Notes: generated by a model from the letters alone, not told the origin. Positions 24,421-38,593 are shown, numbered from the stretch's first letter. The stretch: 64,000 nucleotides of DNA from Ziziphus jujuba (GCF_031755915.1 NC_083384.1:31663001-31727000), one strand, 5' to 3'. Made by a program: numbers and translations.

Positions 24421-26435
24421 TTATCTGCGCCTCGGCTGCACTTTGACAGTGAGAGGCTCGGCCATTTCGCACGACAGCCTTAGCACTTCGGATAGATTCA
24501 CCGGGTTCTGATTCGATTGGACCCATTCGAACTCGTGCAACAAGGATCCGACCCAAAATGTAACGGTGGTCAAGCCCAATATCTTCCCCGGACATGACCT
24601 ACGGCCCGACCCAAATGGAGCCAGCCTCAGGTCAGACCCCAACACTGAAAACTCCACGTCGGCGCTGCCCATGCAGGACATGAACCTCTCAGGCATAAAC
24701 TTGAGTGGGTCCGACCAAACTTGCGGGTCCCTAGTAATAGCCCACATGTTTACGATAGCGGTGGTCCCCGCAGGGACAAGATAATTATCAACTGTAGTGT
24801 CCGTGATTGCCGAGCGTGCCCATGATAGAAGCGGGCCCGGAGGATGCAACCTCAGGACCTCCTTCACCACGGCCTGCAGGAACACCATTGACTGAATGTC
24901 TGATTCCATCAACGGTCGAGATCTTCCTACAACTTGGTCCAGCTCATCCTGCACCTTCGACTGGATATCAGGATGGAGTACCATCCTAGCGAGGATCCAC
25001 TCGATCAGAACCGCTACCGTGTCGGTTCCTCTGAATATCATCTCCTACGATAATATATAAATGGTAGGGAAAATATGCCCAAATTAATTCAGAAAGTAAA
25101 TTTACTTTATGACCTCCTTTATACTATGTTTCTTTTTTGAGAGGGTAAAAGACTTTACAACAAGAAAAAAGAAAGAAACGAAGGGGAGTGGTTTACGAAG
25201 ACGAAGAAGAAGAAGAAGGAAAAAAGACAAAATTGAAAATTTTTGACTGATTATTATCAAAGGGGGGCAACAACTTGAATAAAATAGATTCTAATTACAG
25301 ATTCTTTCTCGACCTTTTCTTTTTCAAGTTTTCACACCATGTCTCATTAGTTAAGCAAACAAACACAACATGCAGATATTAAATATTTGAATTTATACGG
25401 CATTAATTTGATTGATTGATTGCTTACCCAAAGAACTGCGATCATATCGTGGTCCGACAAGTTATCGGATGCGGGAAGAGAGAGAAGGACATCTACAAAG
25501 TCAAGAGGATGATGGTGGGCGTGGGAGTGGGCTCTGTGTTGTTGAATAATCCGGCTGACAAAGCGGTTAACTTTGGGGACAAGCTGGGAGCATCTGGAGC
25601 GAATTTTCTGAAGGTCCAAACCAGCCAGCCAAGGAAGATGGTCGGACCAGTTAAGCTTCCCCAAGAGCTCGTAACCCTCTTCCACCAGCCGGCCCAGCTC
25701 GTCGGCCTCAGCATTAGAAGAGTCCAAATAGTATTTGCGTCCGAACACCGACACCATCATGTTGTGAAGGGAAGCTCGCTTCAGCACATCGCGGATGCAG
25801 ATTAAGTGTTCAGCAGCTGACACAGAACGGCGTGAGATCAACGACACCATTTGAGCAGCAATTTGGAGTCTCTGCTCCTGGGAGACATGGATTTGTTTGG
25901 GTGAAAAGAGATGGGTGGCGGCAATTCGACGAAGGTTACGCCAGTAAACGCCGTAAGGAGCAAAACCGATAGCTCTATTAAACATTAAGCTGTAAGCGGA
26001 CTCTTTGATGGGACGGTCTGCGAAGACGGAGCTGTTGAGGATTTCTCTGGCTAGATCCGGATTGCATGTCATAATAACCCGGGTGTCACCCAGGCTATAA
26101 GCCATGAGCCGCTTTGCCTGGAACAGCTCCGCGGTGATAGCGAGCTTGCGGTGAGCCAGGGGGTTAGCCATGAGGTTCATACTTCCCAATAGTGGAAGCC
26201 CTCGAGGTCCGGGTATTGGATTGGTTTTGGTAGTTTTAGCTGCTCCTCCTCCTCCAGTGGCTCTCCAACAATATTTTCCCCATGCAGGGCCTCCGGGATA
26301 TGCCCAGTACAGCAAGGCCATGGCTAACCAAGCCAATAAGATGGAAAGGAAGACAAAGAGGGTGTTGAAGGAAGAGAGGGCTTTGCATTTGGAAGCAAGA
26401 GCCAAAACCCACAAGCTGTCTGTGTGAGTTTCCAT
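24421..26435 (-). CDS. CYP78A: Cytochrome P450, CYP78A subfamily (CYP78A6/A9-like)
   Basis: Two exons on the minus strand, 26435-25428 and 25044-24421, with a 383-bp GT-AG intron after Trp336 ([13 protein letters not shown]), the usual single-intron position in CYP78A. The product is 543 aa. Visible features: an N-terminal membrane anchor (about residues 24-46), [10 protein letters not shown], the proline hinge [25 protein letters not shown], the I-helix FRGTDT (about 340-345), ExxR in [21 protein letters not shown] (about 454), and the heme loop [11 protein letters not shown] with Cys487. CYP78A enzymes sit in the ER; KLUH/CYP78A5 and its paralogues promote organ and seed size through an unidentified signal. 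PGGPAWGKY and the [15 protein letters not shown] region resemble CYP78A6/8/9 more than CYP78A5. I chose the ATG at 26435 (context ccgccATGG) over an in-frame ATG 20 codons upstream because family members start METHT/MATK-like just before the anchor. Confidence 0.93.
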
Positions 26436-26573
26436 GGCGGAAATCAAAGAGAAACAGAGTCTGTGTGTTGGTGTGTTTTTGTGGTTTGTGTCCACGTACG
26501 CCGCAGAGAAGGGTGTGTGTGTGTGTGTGTGTGGCTTTCCTTTTTTGGGTTACTAAGAAGTGGGGAAGTTTGG

Positions 26574-26583
26574 TTTTTATAGA
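26574..26583 (-). promoter_or_regulatory. Putative TATA box of the CYP78A gene
   Basis: Read on the minus strand, ccctctataaaaacc lies about 140 bp upstream of the chosen start codon. A (CA)n tract (26516-26533 on the plus strand as GT) falls in the presumed 5' leader. Confidence 0.5.
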
Positions 26584-27023
26584 GGGAGAGCTTACGGCGG
26601 AGGATATTTATTTATTTATTTTTTATAAAAATAAAAATAAAAATAAATGTAAACCGTTAAACAGAGAGGATCGTGACCGTATAACGGAAAAAAATTTATA
26701 ATGCTTGCGCCGCCATCATTACATAACGGCGGGTGGTGTTTAATGTTAATATCCCAGCATCCACCAAAACGCTCGTTTAATCCATCCTCTTTGTTAAATC
26801 CGCGAAAATTTTATATGGTCAGGAACGCCTCATATTTCAAACTATGAGCTTAATTCTCTTTCACTTTATTCAAAAAAAAAAAAAAAAAAAATCTCTTTCA
26901 CTAGTTAATTTACTTTTCATTTTTTTTTCTTAATTTTGGTTTTCTTTATTAAAAAATATTATGTGCACTTGAAGGTGAAATTATATATGCTGTTATTTTA
27001 ACATCACACGTCACCTCATTATT

Positions 27024-27060
<37 letters not shown>

Positions 27061-27161
27061 ATGATAAAAAAAAATAAAAAATTACTTAAGTGTCATGTCT
27101 AATTAGAGTTGACATTTTAACTGTATTTATTTTTTATTGTATCCAAATGCTGTATTTTAAG

Positions 27162-27261
27162 ACTCGCATGGGAGCTCAGTCCGGCCAGTCGACGCTGGCT
27201 TCGAGTCTTAGGGGGAAGGGGATTAGCAAACTTAAAAAAAAAAAAAAAAAAAAAACAAAAC
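27162..27261 (+). mobile_element. SINE-like retroposon with poly(A) tail
   Basis: gggagctcagtccgg resembles a tRNA-type box A and ggcttcgagtc resembles box B. They lie about 25 bp apart, shorter than in intact tRNA-derived SINEs. The sequence ends in about 22 A residues followed by caaaacaaaac. No clear target duplication is visible, so it may be a truncated or degenerate copy. Confidence 0.4.
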
Positions 27262-27870
27262 AAAACAAAAATCTCACTAAGATAATAATAATTTTCTTTC
27301 TGAATCAACAGTAAAATAAAAAATAAAAAACCAAACCTAGTTCTATCAAAAATTAATTAAAAAAGGAATAGAAAAACAAAGAACTATATCTCTTTCTATT
27401 CATAATTACATTAAATTACAGTAGTCGTTGTTAATCAACATGAGAATGAATTAAATAAGTTAGAGATTTATACTCGTGCTAAGAATATTAAAAATGTTTG
27501 GTTCATATAGAAATTGTAAAATATTGTTAATAATAGGGCATGGGATGTGAAATATCATAGCTATATTCAGTGAAAGTTCAAATCGTGTGGACCTTTAAAT
27601 CAAAAAAATAATCATGTGGACATTAAAATTATGCAATATTTATTATTTGTATTTATTTACTCAAAAAAAGGACATTGAAAACGTTTGCCCAATCAAAAAC
27701 ATAAATAAATAAATACAAGACGTTTCAAATATTCGCATTAGCTATTAAGTCATCGGTATTGCATATATTTATTTTTAGTCATCTGGTTCACTTAGTTAAT
27801 ATTCCCCATTCATACACACATTATTATGAAATGGTAGGTGCCAGAGGCGCCTTTTCTTTTGTTTTTGAAG

Positions 27871-27904
<34 letters not shown>

Positions 27905-28172
27905 TGTTCTAATGGTATATATATATAAATATGTTTGAATCAAGTAGGGCTGATGTTAGCATTTTCTTTTTTTTTTTCTATTAAAATTTAAAATTAAATT
28001 TATTAATTATTGATTTTTTATTTTTATTTAATAAGATTTAATATATTATTAAATTTATATTTTATTATTTTTAAACTTTAAATTTTAATCCTATAAAAAA
28101 AATTAATTTTAACATTATAATAAAAAAAACTACTAAAAAAAATCTGATATTAAAAATATCAAATCATCTCGG

Positions 28173-28560
28173 CATGTTTGAGTAATGGTAAAATTAGTGG
28201 GAATCTAATTTTTCTGGAAAATTAACGATTTTTTTTTGTTTGGATATTTATTTTGAGGTGGAAAAGTATGGGATTAGAAAATTAGATTCTCACAAATATA
28301 GAAAAATATGTGGAAAAGTTGTTCCCACCTATAAATGTTTCATTTTGAAAATCTCAAAGAAAATAGTTTTAATTTTTTTAAAAAATACATATTTATCATT
28401 AATTTAATATATAATATCAAATTTAATTAATTATAAATCACAATTTTCCTATTACTTATCAAACATACCAAGAGAAAAATTAATTCTCAGAAAACTAAAT
28501 CCTAACAAGCTAAATCTCATGAATCAATTTCCTTGTCAATTTTGACATTTTTCAAACAAG
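28173..28560. mobile_element. MITE with imperfect terminal inverted repeats
   Basis: About 388 bp. The left end has tgtttgagtaatggtaaaat; the reverse complement of the right end has tgtttgaaaaatgtcaaaat. Similar gtttg-type ends are common in plant MITEs. The superfamily is undetermined, since no clean target duplication is visible. Confidence 0.55.
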
Positions 28561-28568
28561 TAATGTAA

Positions 28569-28975
28569 GAGCATCCCCAAAGAACTTTTTAAGGTAAAAG
28601 AGTATATTCTCTAAAATAAAGAGTATCTTTTAAAATAACTAGTAAAATTTAAAAATGTTTTCCAACAAACTTTCTATTTAAGCTTTTTATTTTTATTTTT
28701 CTATAAACTTTTATTGTTTTACTTGCAGCTTTTCTCTTTTATATGAGTTATCTATCTCTTAAATATTATAATAATGATATATAAAAATATATTACATTCA
28801 ATTAAATAAATATAATATTGAAATAAAAAGTAGTTTTGGCTTTCTACATTTGAAGAGTCAAACCAATTTTTTATATTAAAAAATCAAAATAAATAATTCA
28901 TTAGAATTTTTTTTTTAAATGTTATCTTTTTAAAATAAAAAAAATAACATATTTAAAAAATCTCTTGGAATGCTC
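28569..28975. mobile_element. Tourist/PIF-Harbinger-like MITE
   Basis: A 407-bp element starting gagcatccccaaagaac; the reverse complement of its end reads gagcattccaagaga. It is flanked by TAA on both sides (28566-28568; 28976-28978), matching the 3-bp TWA preference of PIF/Harbinger elements. AT-rich and non-coding. It lies only about 8 bp from the neighbouring MITE. Confidence 0.7.
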
Positions 28976-29997
28976 TAAGCTTATCTATATATATATATAT
29001 ATATATATATTTTAACTTATCTTCTACATTACTTATTAGAGCATAATATACTTATAGGATCATATGTGGGTCACACAACTATATTAGATGGAATACCGAA
29101 AATTTAACCCAGAAAAAAGAGCGATAAAAAGAAAAAAGAGGGAGAGAGAGTAAAGAGATCGTTTCAAGTCATGGAGGTGCATTTACCAAAATTAAAATGT
29201 CATCGATGGGCATCCATAAAGAACTTTTTGAACTCGTTTTTCGTTTATTTGGGAATGCGATTTAGGACTTGATTAGTTTTTACATATATGAAAATATTTT
29301 TTTCCAAAAGTGCATATATTGCATAAAAAGTACATTATTCATTAAAAGAAAATTCAAGAAGTGATTTTTCAATTCAATTAGTGCAGGACGAAAACCTATG
29401 AAAGTGAGCATTATTATTATTGTTATTATTATTTTTGTCCAAAATTTTGTATTGCATTAAATTTGATCCTTTAAAGATAGGCTACTGGTAAAACTATTAA
29501 TTTTTCCTACAAGAATTCAAATCCTTCATCTCCATTAATATATATATATATATATATTTATATGTGTGTGTATTGTAATATATTTGATAAAAAAAAAAAG
29601 GTAATTCGAATATATATATATATACACATATATATAAATATGCATATTAACTTTGAATATATCAAAAAATATACATTTTATGTTTTGCATTTAAAAAAAG
29701 TCTTTTTTTGCAAGAAACAAGCAATATATATGATAATCAATTTTAGATCGTTCCGAATGACCCAGAGAAATTAGATTCTAGATATCTGTGCTTTATTCAA
29801 AGAATAAATTGTTTTTTGATGGAGAATAATATTGAAAGTACTTCTCAACCTGTTAATGAAAAATGGTTTATGTTCTAGATCATTTTTACGAATGTTAAAA
29901 AAATGATATACATATTTTTTTTGGCGAATTAAAAAAAGATGGTCTTCATATGTGTAATTATCCCACAGAATTTTTTGAAGGTGTTTGCTAGACACTA

Positions 29998-30262
29998 ATT
30001 AAGAAGAAACGCTTTAGCAAGACGTAGATAGCCGCATGATGTTTACACGTGTCATAATGCTGGGTGTCGGTTGGTAATAGTCGCATAGGAATGACCGTGG
30101 CTACTGATAACCCAGGCCGTCTGAATACTGTTGAGTGGTCGCCACGTGTAAAACGCAGCGTATTGCATGCAATTTTCCCGCGCATCAAAGCTGCCGGTAC
30201 AGGCTCCACGCGGCCGTAAACGTCGATTTTAGGAGTTTGGTGCATAATGTGCAAAAACAAAA
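29998..30262. other. GC-richer island with two CACGTGT/CACGTGTA motifs, no gene assigned
   Basis: About 260 bp clearly richer in G+C than the surroundings, with ABRE/G-box-like cores at about 30046 (acacgtgtc) and 30141 (ccacgtgta). A 90-codon minus-strand frame spans it but resembles no family I know. It could be a relic of a promoter or of a transposon terminus. Confidence 0.35.
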
Positions 30263-32667
30263 ATAAAAAAATAAAAAAATAAAAGTATTAGACTGGGCCC
30301 CAGGAGGATAAAATGCTCATATTACCGAGGCAAATGCATCAGAAGAGTGCGAGTAGAAAATCCAATGGAGGGTCGCAATCACTCCAATTCAAAGTGGGTC
30401 CTACACTGAAAGCCCCTTCCGCACCGTTGGTCCCAGGTGGTCAAAATCTTGGATGATTATTGGAATATATGGTGAAAGCTTTTTTGTGCATGTTTTGCAC
30501 AGAGAGAGGGACACATATTCTCTAGTACAGGATACCCAATACGATTCCTTTATATGTATTTCTCTTTTTTTAATTCCTTTCATTTTATTTTAATTTTTAT
30601 TTATTTATATCTTTTTACATTTAATAATATATATATATATATATAGATACACACACAAATGGATTTCAATTCTTTCGTAGCGCCAAAAAAAAAAAAAAAA
30701 TGGATTTCAATTTTTATTGTTATCATGCCTTACTTGTGCCTCAAGTACACTTTCACTTTGTATGATATATTTATTATTTCATTCGTTTGCTTTTAACGCT
30801 TTCAACTTTTCGGGATTCTTTTTAATGGAAGTAGCTGGAAAATGAGGAAGGTTAGCGAAATAGGGAGGGGGAAAAAAAAAAAAAGTGCTAAATAATTTTT
30901 TTTTTTAATTTTAATTTTAATTTTCTCCAAATTGAAATAATTATTTTAATTTTGATATTAATGTGAGTCCAAGATATAGTTAACGCTGATAACACTTTGA
31001 TTACCTGCCTCATGAGATGAGTTGGCCAGTTAGGTAGTATGGAAAATGCATGGATTATATTTTGATAAGCTGATGAAAGAGAATGAGAAAGCTAGCTAGG
31101 TAGGTGGGAAATGTGGGAATGATATATAGGAATTTGGTTTTACTAGGAGAAAAAAACATAGTAATGGTGATTATGAAGCAAGGAATGAAGCCAAATTGAG
31201 TCCAATGCTAAGTTAAGCTAATTTGTTGTAATATTCCGCTGTTTCTACTAACCTTATCAAAACAGATCTGAACAACGATCCACATTGAAAAGTGAAATGA
31301 CAATTGAATCGACCAGACTGTTCTTTATTAAATAATTTATGTTGGGGATTCGAGGAGAGACTTGGCCTTTAGACAGTGACGGACAAGAATCCTAACTGTT
31401 GATGGAGATCATGATACGGTAAGTTGGGTCAGTGCAAATGTGGAATTTTGTTGGTAATAAGTGCAAATGTGGAAATTTAATTCATGGAGTGTATATCCAT
31501 TTATATGACACTAATAAATCCCAAAATTCCATTTCAAAAAATTAAATTTCTCCCTCTGTTTCTGACCACCGTTAAGCAACGGAGTTTGTGGGATTTATAA
31601 TTAGGACAAGTTGAATGACAAAATTGAAAAAACAAGCACTCTAGATGGGGGGAGTAAAGAGACAAAGGGTATTAAAAGAGCTAAGCCAATATGTGGTTCA
31701 ATATATATATATATATATATAGATTCAATACAGTGAAGAATTAATAAAGATGAATCATAAAGAATAATATAATTATCAAATCTATACAATTTAACGACTA
31801 TAAAAATTATCTTTCTTTATAAATTTATCCTCATATCAAATTCATTTTATATCTAATTATATATATATATATGTGTATATATATATATATATAATTACAT
31901 ATGCAGAATTTATTTTACTTGACAGAGTTATGGACTTATAATGAAATATAATTGTGGGAGATATAAAACTAAAAATTGGATTATTAATATTTAACAACTC
32001 TAGTGATCATAGATTTATATATATATATATATATATATTCATAACTTGAATTACTGTCTATAGTCAAACTCAGAGAGAGATTAATCAAAAAAAGCAAAAA
32101 AAACAGAGAGAGAGAGAGAGAGAGAGATAGAGTTGGCTTTAGGAGTGACATCACACTAATAGGGACTAGTTACAATTTTTTAAGGTTGGATATACTCCTA
32201 ATATTCCATGCAACAGTTTTCTTGAATTGCTCAAGGAATCTGAGGCACCAGTCTCCATTGATCTATAGCTTTAATTCAGCAAAAAAATAAAAAATAAATA
32301 AAGGGGTAGCTGCATCAGTCTTACTATGAAATAGGTGGGTCAATGCATACCCATTGAGTGGGCTGGTCTTTACCAAACAAGAGTAAAACAAATGTTTGGA
32401 TTTGATTTGATTAAATGAAGGGCTTAGTGCTAAAGGTGGCAATGGAAGGTCGACATTCATTCAAATGATTCAACTATGAATCTTTGAATGTTGTACAGAA
32501 AAATTTAAAGTAATTTTTTTCTCTTGTTTTGTTAATTTTATATTTATATATTATGATCGCCGTACTGCCCTTCGAGAAGTTTTTAGGGCTCTTCCCAACT
32601 TGCCCAAATTGCTGATGTATATTAATTACCTCTATTCTCTCTTTATTTTGACTATTAATAGTTAAGA

Positions 32668-32868
32668 GTAACAGGACGAACCTATGTTTAGGCCCGAGGG
32701 GACCATGGCTCCCCTACCTCCTCCATTTCCTCTTAATTTTCTTTTAAAGATTTCTTTTTCTTTTCTTTTAATAACTAATTTAAATGAAAAATGCATGCAT
32801 TCATATTTTTTTTTTCCTTTATATTGTGACTCCAAACTGACTATCCTGGTTCCGTTCACTAAGAGAAG
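32668..32868. mobile_element. Worn hAT-like MITE fragment
   Basis: The left end has aacaggacgaacctatg followed by gaggggaccatggctccccta, and the right end has ggttccgttcact, whose reverse complement is agtgaacggaacc. This resembles cagtGgcggaacc-type hAT ends with several changes. No target duplication could be confirmed. Confidence 0.35.
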
Positions 32869-33191
32869 AACTAGTTCATAGATTTTGCGAAACCACTGGA
32901 CCACACCACATTAGACATTAGTTAAAAACTCACAACTACTTCCCTTTTTGTATTTATTATCTCAACTATATATATATATATATATATATATGTTAATCCA
33001 CATAAAATAATTTAAACGGTCGCGCATGCAATAATTTTTAACACTAATAAAAATTGTCCGATTCGACAAATTTTTTAGGCCTTCTTGGTTGATCTCCTCT
33101 CCTTTCGACAAGTATTAAATATTTTTGCACTCTTCGGAATTGTTTTGTGCTTCTTGTCTGTAGATTCAAAAGGAGGAATACCATTCTTTAG

Positions 33192-33222
<31 letters not shown>

Positions 33223-36200
33223 ATAAAAAAAATTTATAAATTTTTATGAATAAAAAAAATTGAGAAATACCACTGATTGGAGCAGAAGTTCGATTTCCAC
33301 TAGAAGAATTTTTAGAACAATATCTGGTTCCATAAATAAGTTAAATTAATGAATTGGTGACAAAATCATTGAGCCCTTTATTCTGATATTTCGTATCAGA
33401 ATATTTGAAGCAAAGGATAAGTATTCAGTTAAGTGATTAATTAAGATTTTTCTCTCAAGTTGATTGCCAAGTTAATCAAGATTATTGGCCGTTTTATTCA
33501 CACAATGTCTATCCACCTCGATCGATATCATATTTGTTCATATAAATGTATAATAAACTGAATGATTGGTGACAAAAAAGCAACTTGTTTATAGTGGAGG
33601 GGAATCACTCATTTAGTGAAAAGGATTAGGAGTCATTCGGTTAATTTGGAGGAGCCTCAGAGATTCCAGGAAATAAACTATTCAAATATTTTACTGTGTC
33701 ATTTTCCATATGCTTGTGTGTGAAATAAGATTTTAACTGCTTAAATGCTTGTCCAACTCCTTTTTTTTTTTTTTTTGATATATATATATATATTTATATA
33801 TATTGTGGTGGCCATTAATTTCTTATTATTATATGTTGATCACGACAATTGCTCCGAGATAATCCCTGTAAAAATGCTTTTCAAATGGTATAAGCATTTT
33901 TTTAGTGAGGTGAAAATTAATATATAATATCATACAAAGTATTATTAAGGAATCTACTATTAATTAATCAAGAATTTAAACATATTTGAGCTAGCCATCA
34001 CTACCATATGGGTCAAAATATAATTGTAGCTTCCTAGATGTTTCACATATTGTACTATTTTCTGGGTTAATTAATGATTTCACTTTCAAAAACATCTTTT
34101 CATATTATTTTAAAGAAAACAGAAAAAACATATATAATTTTTAACATAAGACGAAAGTATATTCCTACCAAATTAAAATGATATATATATATGTATATAT
34201 AGATATATATATATATACAAAAATCTTATTATTGAGGGTTTTTTTTTATTTTTTATTCAGAGTTCTAGAAAAACACTTATCCACATATATGTGGTGAATA
34301 AAATTTTGCTTAATACCCCACCACATGTAGAAAGACATGAACCCAACAAATCCAGGCAAACAATGTCCAGCTCAAATAGAATTCCTATATATAAATATTA
34401 GTAGGCTAAGAAAATTTTTGGGAATTGCATATGCATCATAAAGAAAGAAAAACAAGACGCAAAATTTATCAACATCCGTTGTACATATGAATTAGGCTTC
34501 AATCATGTTTCCCATATGTTTCTTTTTTTGGGCCTGAATCGAAACATTTTATTTATATGAAAAAAAAAGAAGAAAAAAGAATCCCATATAGTTTACACGA
34601 CCTTCATTTCAAATTTTTTTTTTTTTAATGAATACGCTTCGTTTTAAGTCATGTTGGATATTAATTTTGTCATCCTTGCATAATTTTCTCAAATGAATTT
34701 TTTTATCAGATATGTCAATTTTATTGTAGAAATTAGCAACGTGTTCTGTTTTCACTTTTCTTCTTTTGTTTGGTAAAATGTTTTGATCACCTTTCATCAA
34801 ATGAAAACAAAGTTGGAAAAAAGAAAGGAAAGGAAAAAATGACATTTCATTGGTGGATAGATCTTTACCCTTATTCCATCACTAAATGATTGTTTTTTCT
34901 TTTTGGATATTATTCTATGCTAAAAGCTAATTAAATGTTTATCTTGCATTGGCTTTTAAGGTTCCTTTCTTCCCATTCAATTCTATTCAAATTCAAAGTT
35001 TGACCATCTGTACAACTTTATTAATGATGAGGCGCATCAATATATCTTAATTGACATAAATTACACATAAATGAATACATAAAAAAAGATGTAGTAACAG
35101 AAACACGTTATATAGCAGGAAGAATTGCAGAGCAAAAATACATAATAATTAGGATGATTTCGCAACAGTTGAGATGAATGATAGTCAAATTATTCTCTCT
35201 ATTAGAACATCAATATGTACTCCATTTTTTATTTTAGCAACAAGGTACAAAAATAACTGTGAAATTTAGCAATTTATAAATCTGAGATGGGGAATATCTT
35301 TTGTATTTTGAAAAATAAAATTAATGAAACCCTTACGTTTTAAGGAGTATTTTATTTATTTATTTATTTATTTTTAGTGTCCATGTTGATTTCAACAGAA
35401 CACTTATAAGAGAAGGGGCTTGCTTAATGCTTAACGATCCGAGAAGAGTGAACTTGTTAGATTATTTCCACCTTTGATAATATGATTATTTCCACCTTTG
35501 ATAATATTCTGGTATTCATCTAGAAGTGGACCTCTTCATCTCCTTCATTATGTGTGGATTGCACTTGCACCATGTTGTAGCGTACCAATTCAAATTCAAA
35601 TTAGTCCATATTCCTTTGAATGGGATGTGTGGTTCTGGAGGGATAAAAAACCGCCTTCACAGGTATTGTTTTCCTATAATATTTCTTATATTTTGCTCCG
35701 ATTAAGTAATATATGTTTCTATACCAGGGAAAAATTGAAAGTTTGTACTTAGTCCATAGTTAGTGATCTCATGAATAAAACAAACCATGTCATATTTGTT
35801 GCTATCCAGAATTTGATGAACATATTTGTCAACTCTTGTATTATTGACATATATTTCTAAATAATATTGAATTTCATTTTTTTGAGAACTATCTTTTAAA
35901 TTATAATAAAAAACATAATGAAAAGACAATATAATTAAGAAGTTAGGTTTATTGGAGTATATTAAAACTGTATATATTTTATAAAATATTGACATATTGC
36001 ATAGATTTGCATCTTCTGCTTATTACTTGTCTTTAACATGTTGATCCCCATCTTCATTAAATCAAATTAGTTTATTATAGAGATCATCTGGTCCTTTCAG
36101 AGATAGAATGGGATTTGATTCCTTAAGCCAAATTTATTGAAAAATGCAAACAATAGCAACATTATTTATTTTTATTTTCTTTTGTCGAACAATAACAAGT

Positions 36201-37135
36201 TGACTTGAGATAATTTATATTATATATCCTGGACCATTTGCTAATTAAAACTGCATAAATACTAAATACTGGATCAAGTTTTGGCAACGTGGCCAGACAA
36301 CTAGACAAGTGATGTTCTGCATATTTCTAACAAAGACAAGCATATATAATTAAGAAATTAATTAATTAGTCTGTTATCAGAAACCAAACTAAAAGATTTC
36401 AATTATTATATATAGTGCAATATCTTTGCTGTTGATATCTAGCTAGCTACCTGTCTCCTTTGTTCCCAAGCAAGTTGAAGGAATTGATACATAATCTTTT
36501 GGAAATTTGTCTTCAACTCATAATAATATGACAAGTACTAAGGTTAGTACTTTTTTTTTTTATACGATTTAGTTTAAAATCATTAATTAAGGTTTATCAA
36601 TATGGTTTTTTATGTTACCATGTCATCGATAATAAAGTGGAAGTTAATTTTCAGGATGATTGTTCTTGTACCTTCTTGTTTCTTTTGTTCTGATTCTTTC
36701 TTTTTTTTTTTCTTTTTTTTTTTTAAGTTTTTCTAAGTGCACTGCCAACTAGGTCATGAGGAATCGATAATTAATTAAATTAATCTTTTCACAAAGACTT
36801 TAAATATGCTTGAAGGCGGGTAACGATGCACAAATTTTCACTGTCTCTTGTCTAATTAGTTTTATCTTATTGATCCAGACCTGCAATACTTCGGCAAAAA
36901 TTGACTGCAACCTAATTCATTATGAATGATGCCAAATAAATTTACTAATTACTATGTTTCAATATTTAATTGGTTTATATTTAGTTACATTTATTTTTTA
37001 AAGATGTACTTACCCATAACCAGGTCCCATAACCAGGTTATATGAACATTTAAACCATAACTAAGTTATATTAACATTTAAACTAATAAAATATTGATAT
37101 GTAATATTTATTATACATTTTTGTAGATTTATTTA

Positions 37136-37384
37136 GAACATCTCTAAAAACTTATCTATTGCTCTGTCAACTGCTAAAAAAATGGGCCAAATCAACTAAG
37201 ATAGATAGTTTTTAGAAGGGGAAAAAAAAAAAAAAAAACTCTCTCCAATGTATGTGAGGAGGAGTTTTGTCAAACTGGTATGGTAGAAAAATAAAAATAA
37301 AAATAAAAACCATTGTTAACGTGACCTTCTATAACATGTTGTTTGACAATTTAACATTTATCTCCCGTTTTCTTCCAAAAAACA

Positions 37385-37428
<44 letters not shown>

Positions 37429-37789
37429 CTTTCTCTCTTCTACCAGTCTCGTCCAACAAGCAACTTTCTCTCTCTAAAAATATCATGAAGAAAGAGGTAT
37501 TTCAACTGTCTATCCCTTGCCAACGTCAAGGTAGACTGATGGGGAACACTAGTATTTTAATTAAGAGAAACCTAAAAAAAAAAAAAAGAATAAAAATAAC
37601 AAAATAAAATAAAGACAAACCATTTAATATACTACATATTATCAGTGAATTTTATTTTAAATAGAATTTATTAGAGATTAATTTTCAAAAAATATTGTCT
37701 ATTAAATAAACATTATGCCACATCAATATCAACATCTTCCAACTTTTATGTTTTGTAGATTCCAATAGACCTAGTAATTAGAGATGCTC
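37136..37789. mobile_element. Larger Tourist-like element, possibly composite
   Basis: About 654 bp between gaacatctctaaaaac and the end ttagagatgctc (reverse complement gagcatctctaa). Flanks are TTA on the left and TTG on the right. It contains a (TC)n tract (37387-37424) that may postdate insertion. No coding capacity. Confidence 0.5.
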
Positions 37790-38162
37790 TTGATACTTCT
37801 ATCATCTCTCATTCATTATAATCTCAAGGTGGTTCAAGTGTCACTATTCTATAGTTCTTTGTCCAAGGCTCCAAGCATATGCCTAAAAATGAATTTAAAT
37901 GTAGGCTGGTTAATGAGTTCCTTCTGCAAATAAATTTTTTGCGCAATTGGTCAACGACAACGTGTAGAATAATTTTCTATGTTGTGTCAAATTAACAGCG
38001 ACATTGATCACATAGCGTAAAGCAGCCAACTTTTACTTTTGATTGGGGCATAAGAAATCTTCGGGTTGTGTAGTGAATTCTTTATTTTAATTGTTTATAA
38101 AATTCAGCTCAAATTGTTAATATAGAATATTCTCTCTCTGTTTTCTTTGTGAGACTCTCTGC

Positions 38163-38261
38163 CATTCTTTTTTTAAATTAATGTTTTCTCTTCGTCTTCG
38201 CATTTTATGAAACTCTATATTGTTGATTTGTACATGTGATTATAGAATCCTAGCCTACAAA

Positions 38262-38292
<31 letters not shown>

Positions 38293-38562
38293 CATATATA
38301 CGGAAATTCTATGGTGAGGACGGTCCGTATGAGGATCGTATTATTAGTGATGGTTTTTCATAGTATTAACGACGGTTTTTTAGAAAATCGTCACCAATAC
38401 TATAGTCTGCATGAAGACCGTCTACATCATAGACGGACTGTACATATATATACTTGTTGAATATACGCCCATTCTTTTTTTAAATTAATGTTTTCTCTTC
38501 GTCTTCGCATTTTATGAAGCTTTATCTTGTTGATTTGTACATGCGATTATACAATCCTAGCT

Positions 38563-38593
<31 letters not shown>

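Noticed and set aside
30007..30260. 90-codon minus-strand ORF across the GC-richer island
   Set aside because: The composition explains the open frame; no recognisable domain.
35498..35752. 84-codon plus-strand ORF with a Trp/Pro-rich stretch (SFEWDVWFWRDKKPPSQ)
   Set aside because: A donor-like site follows, but no partner exon or family similarity is visible.
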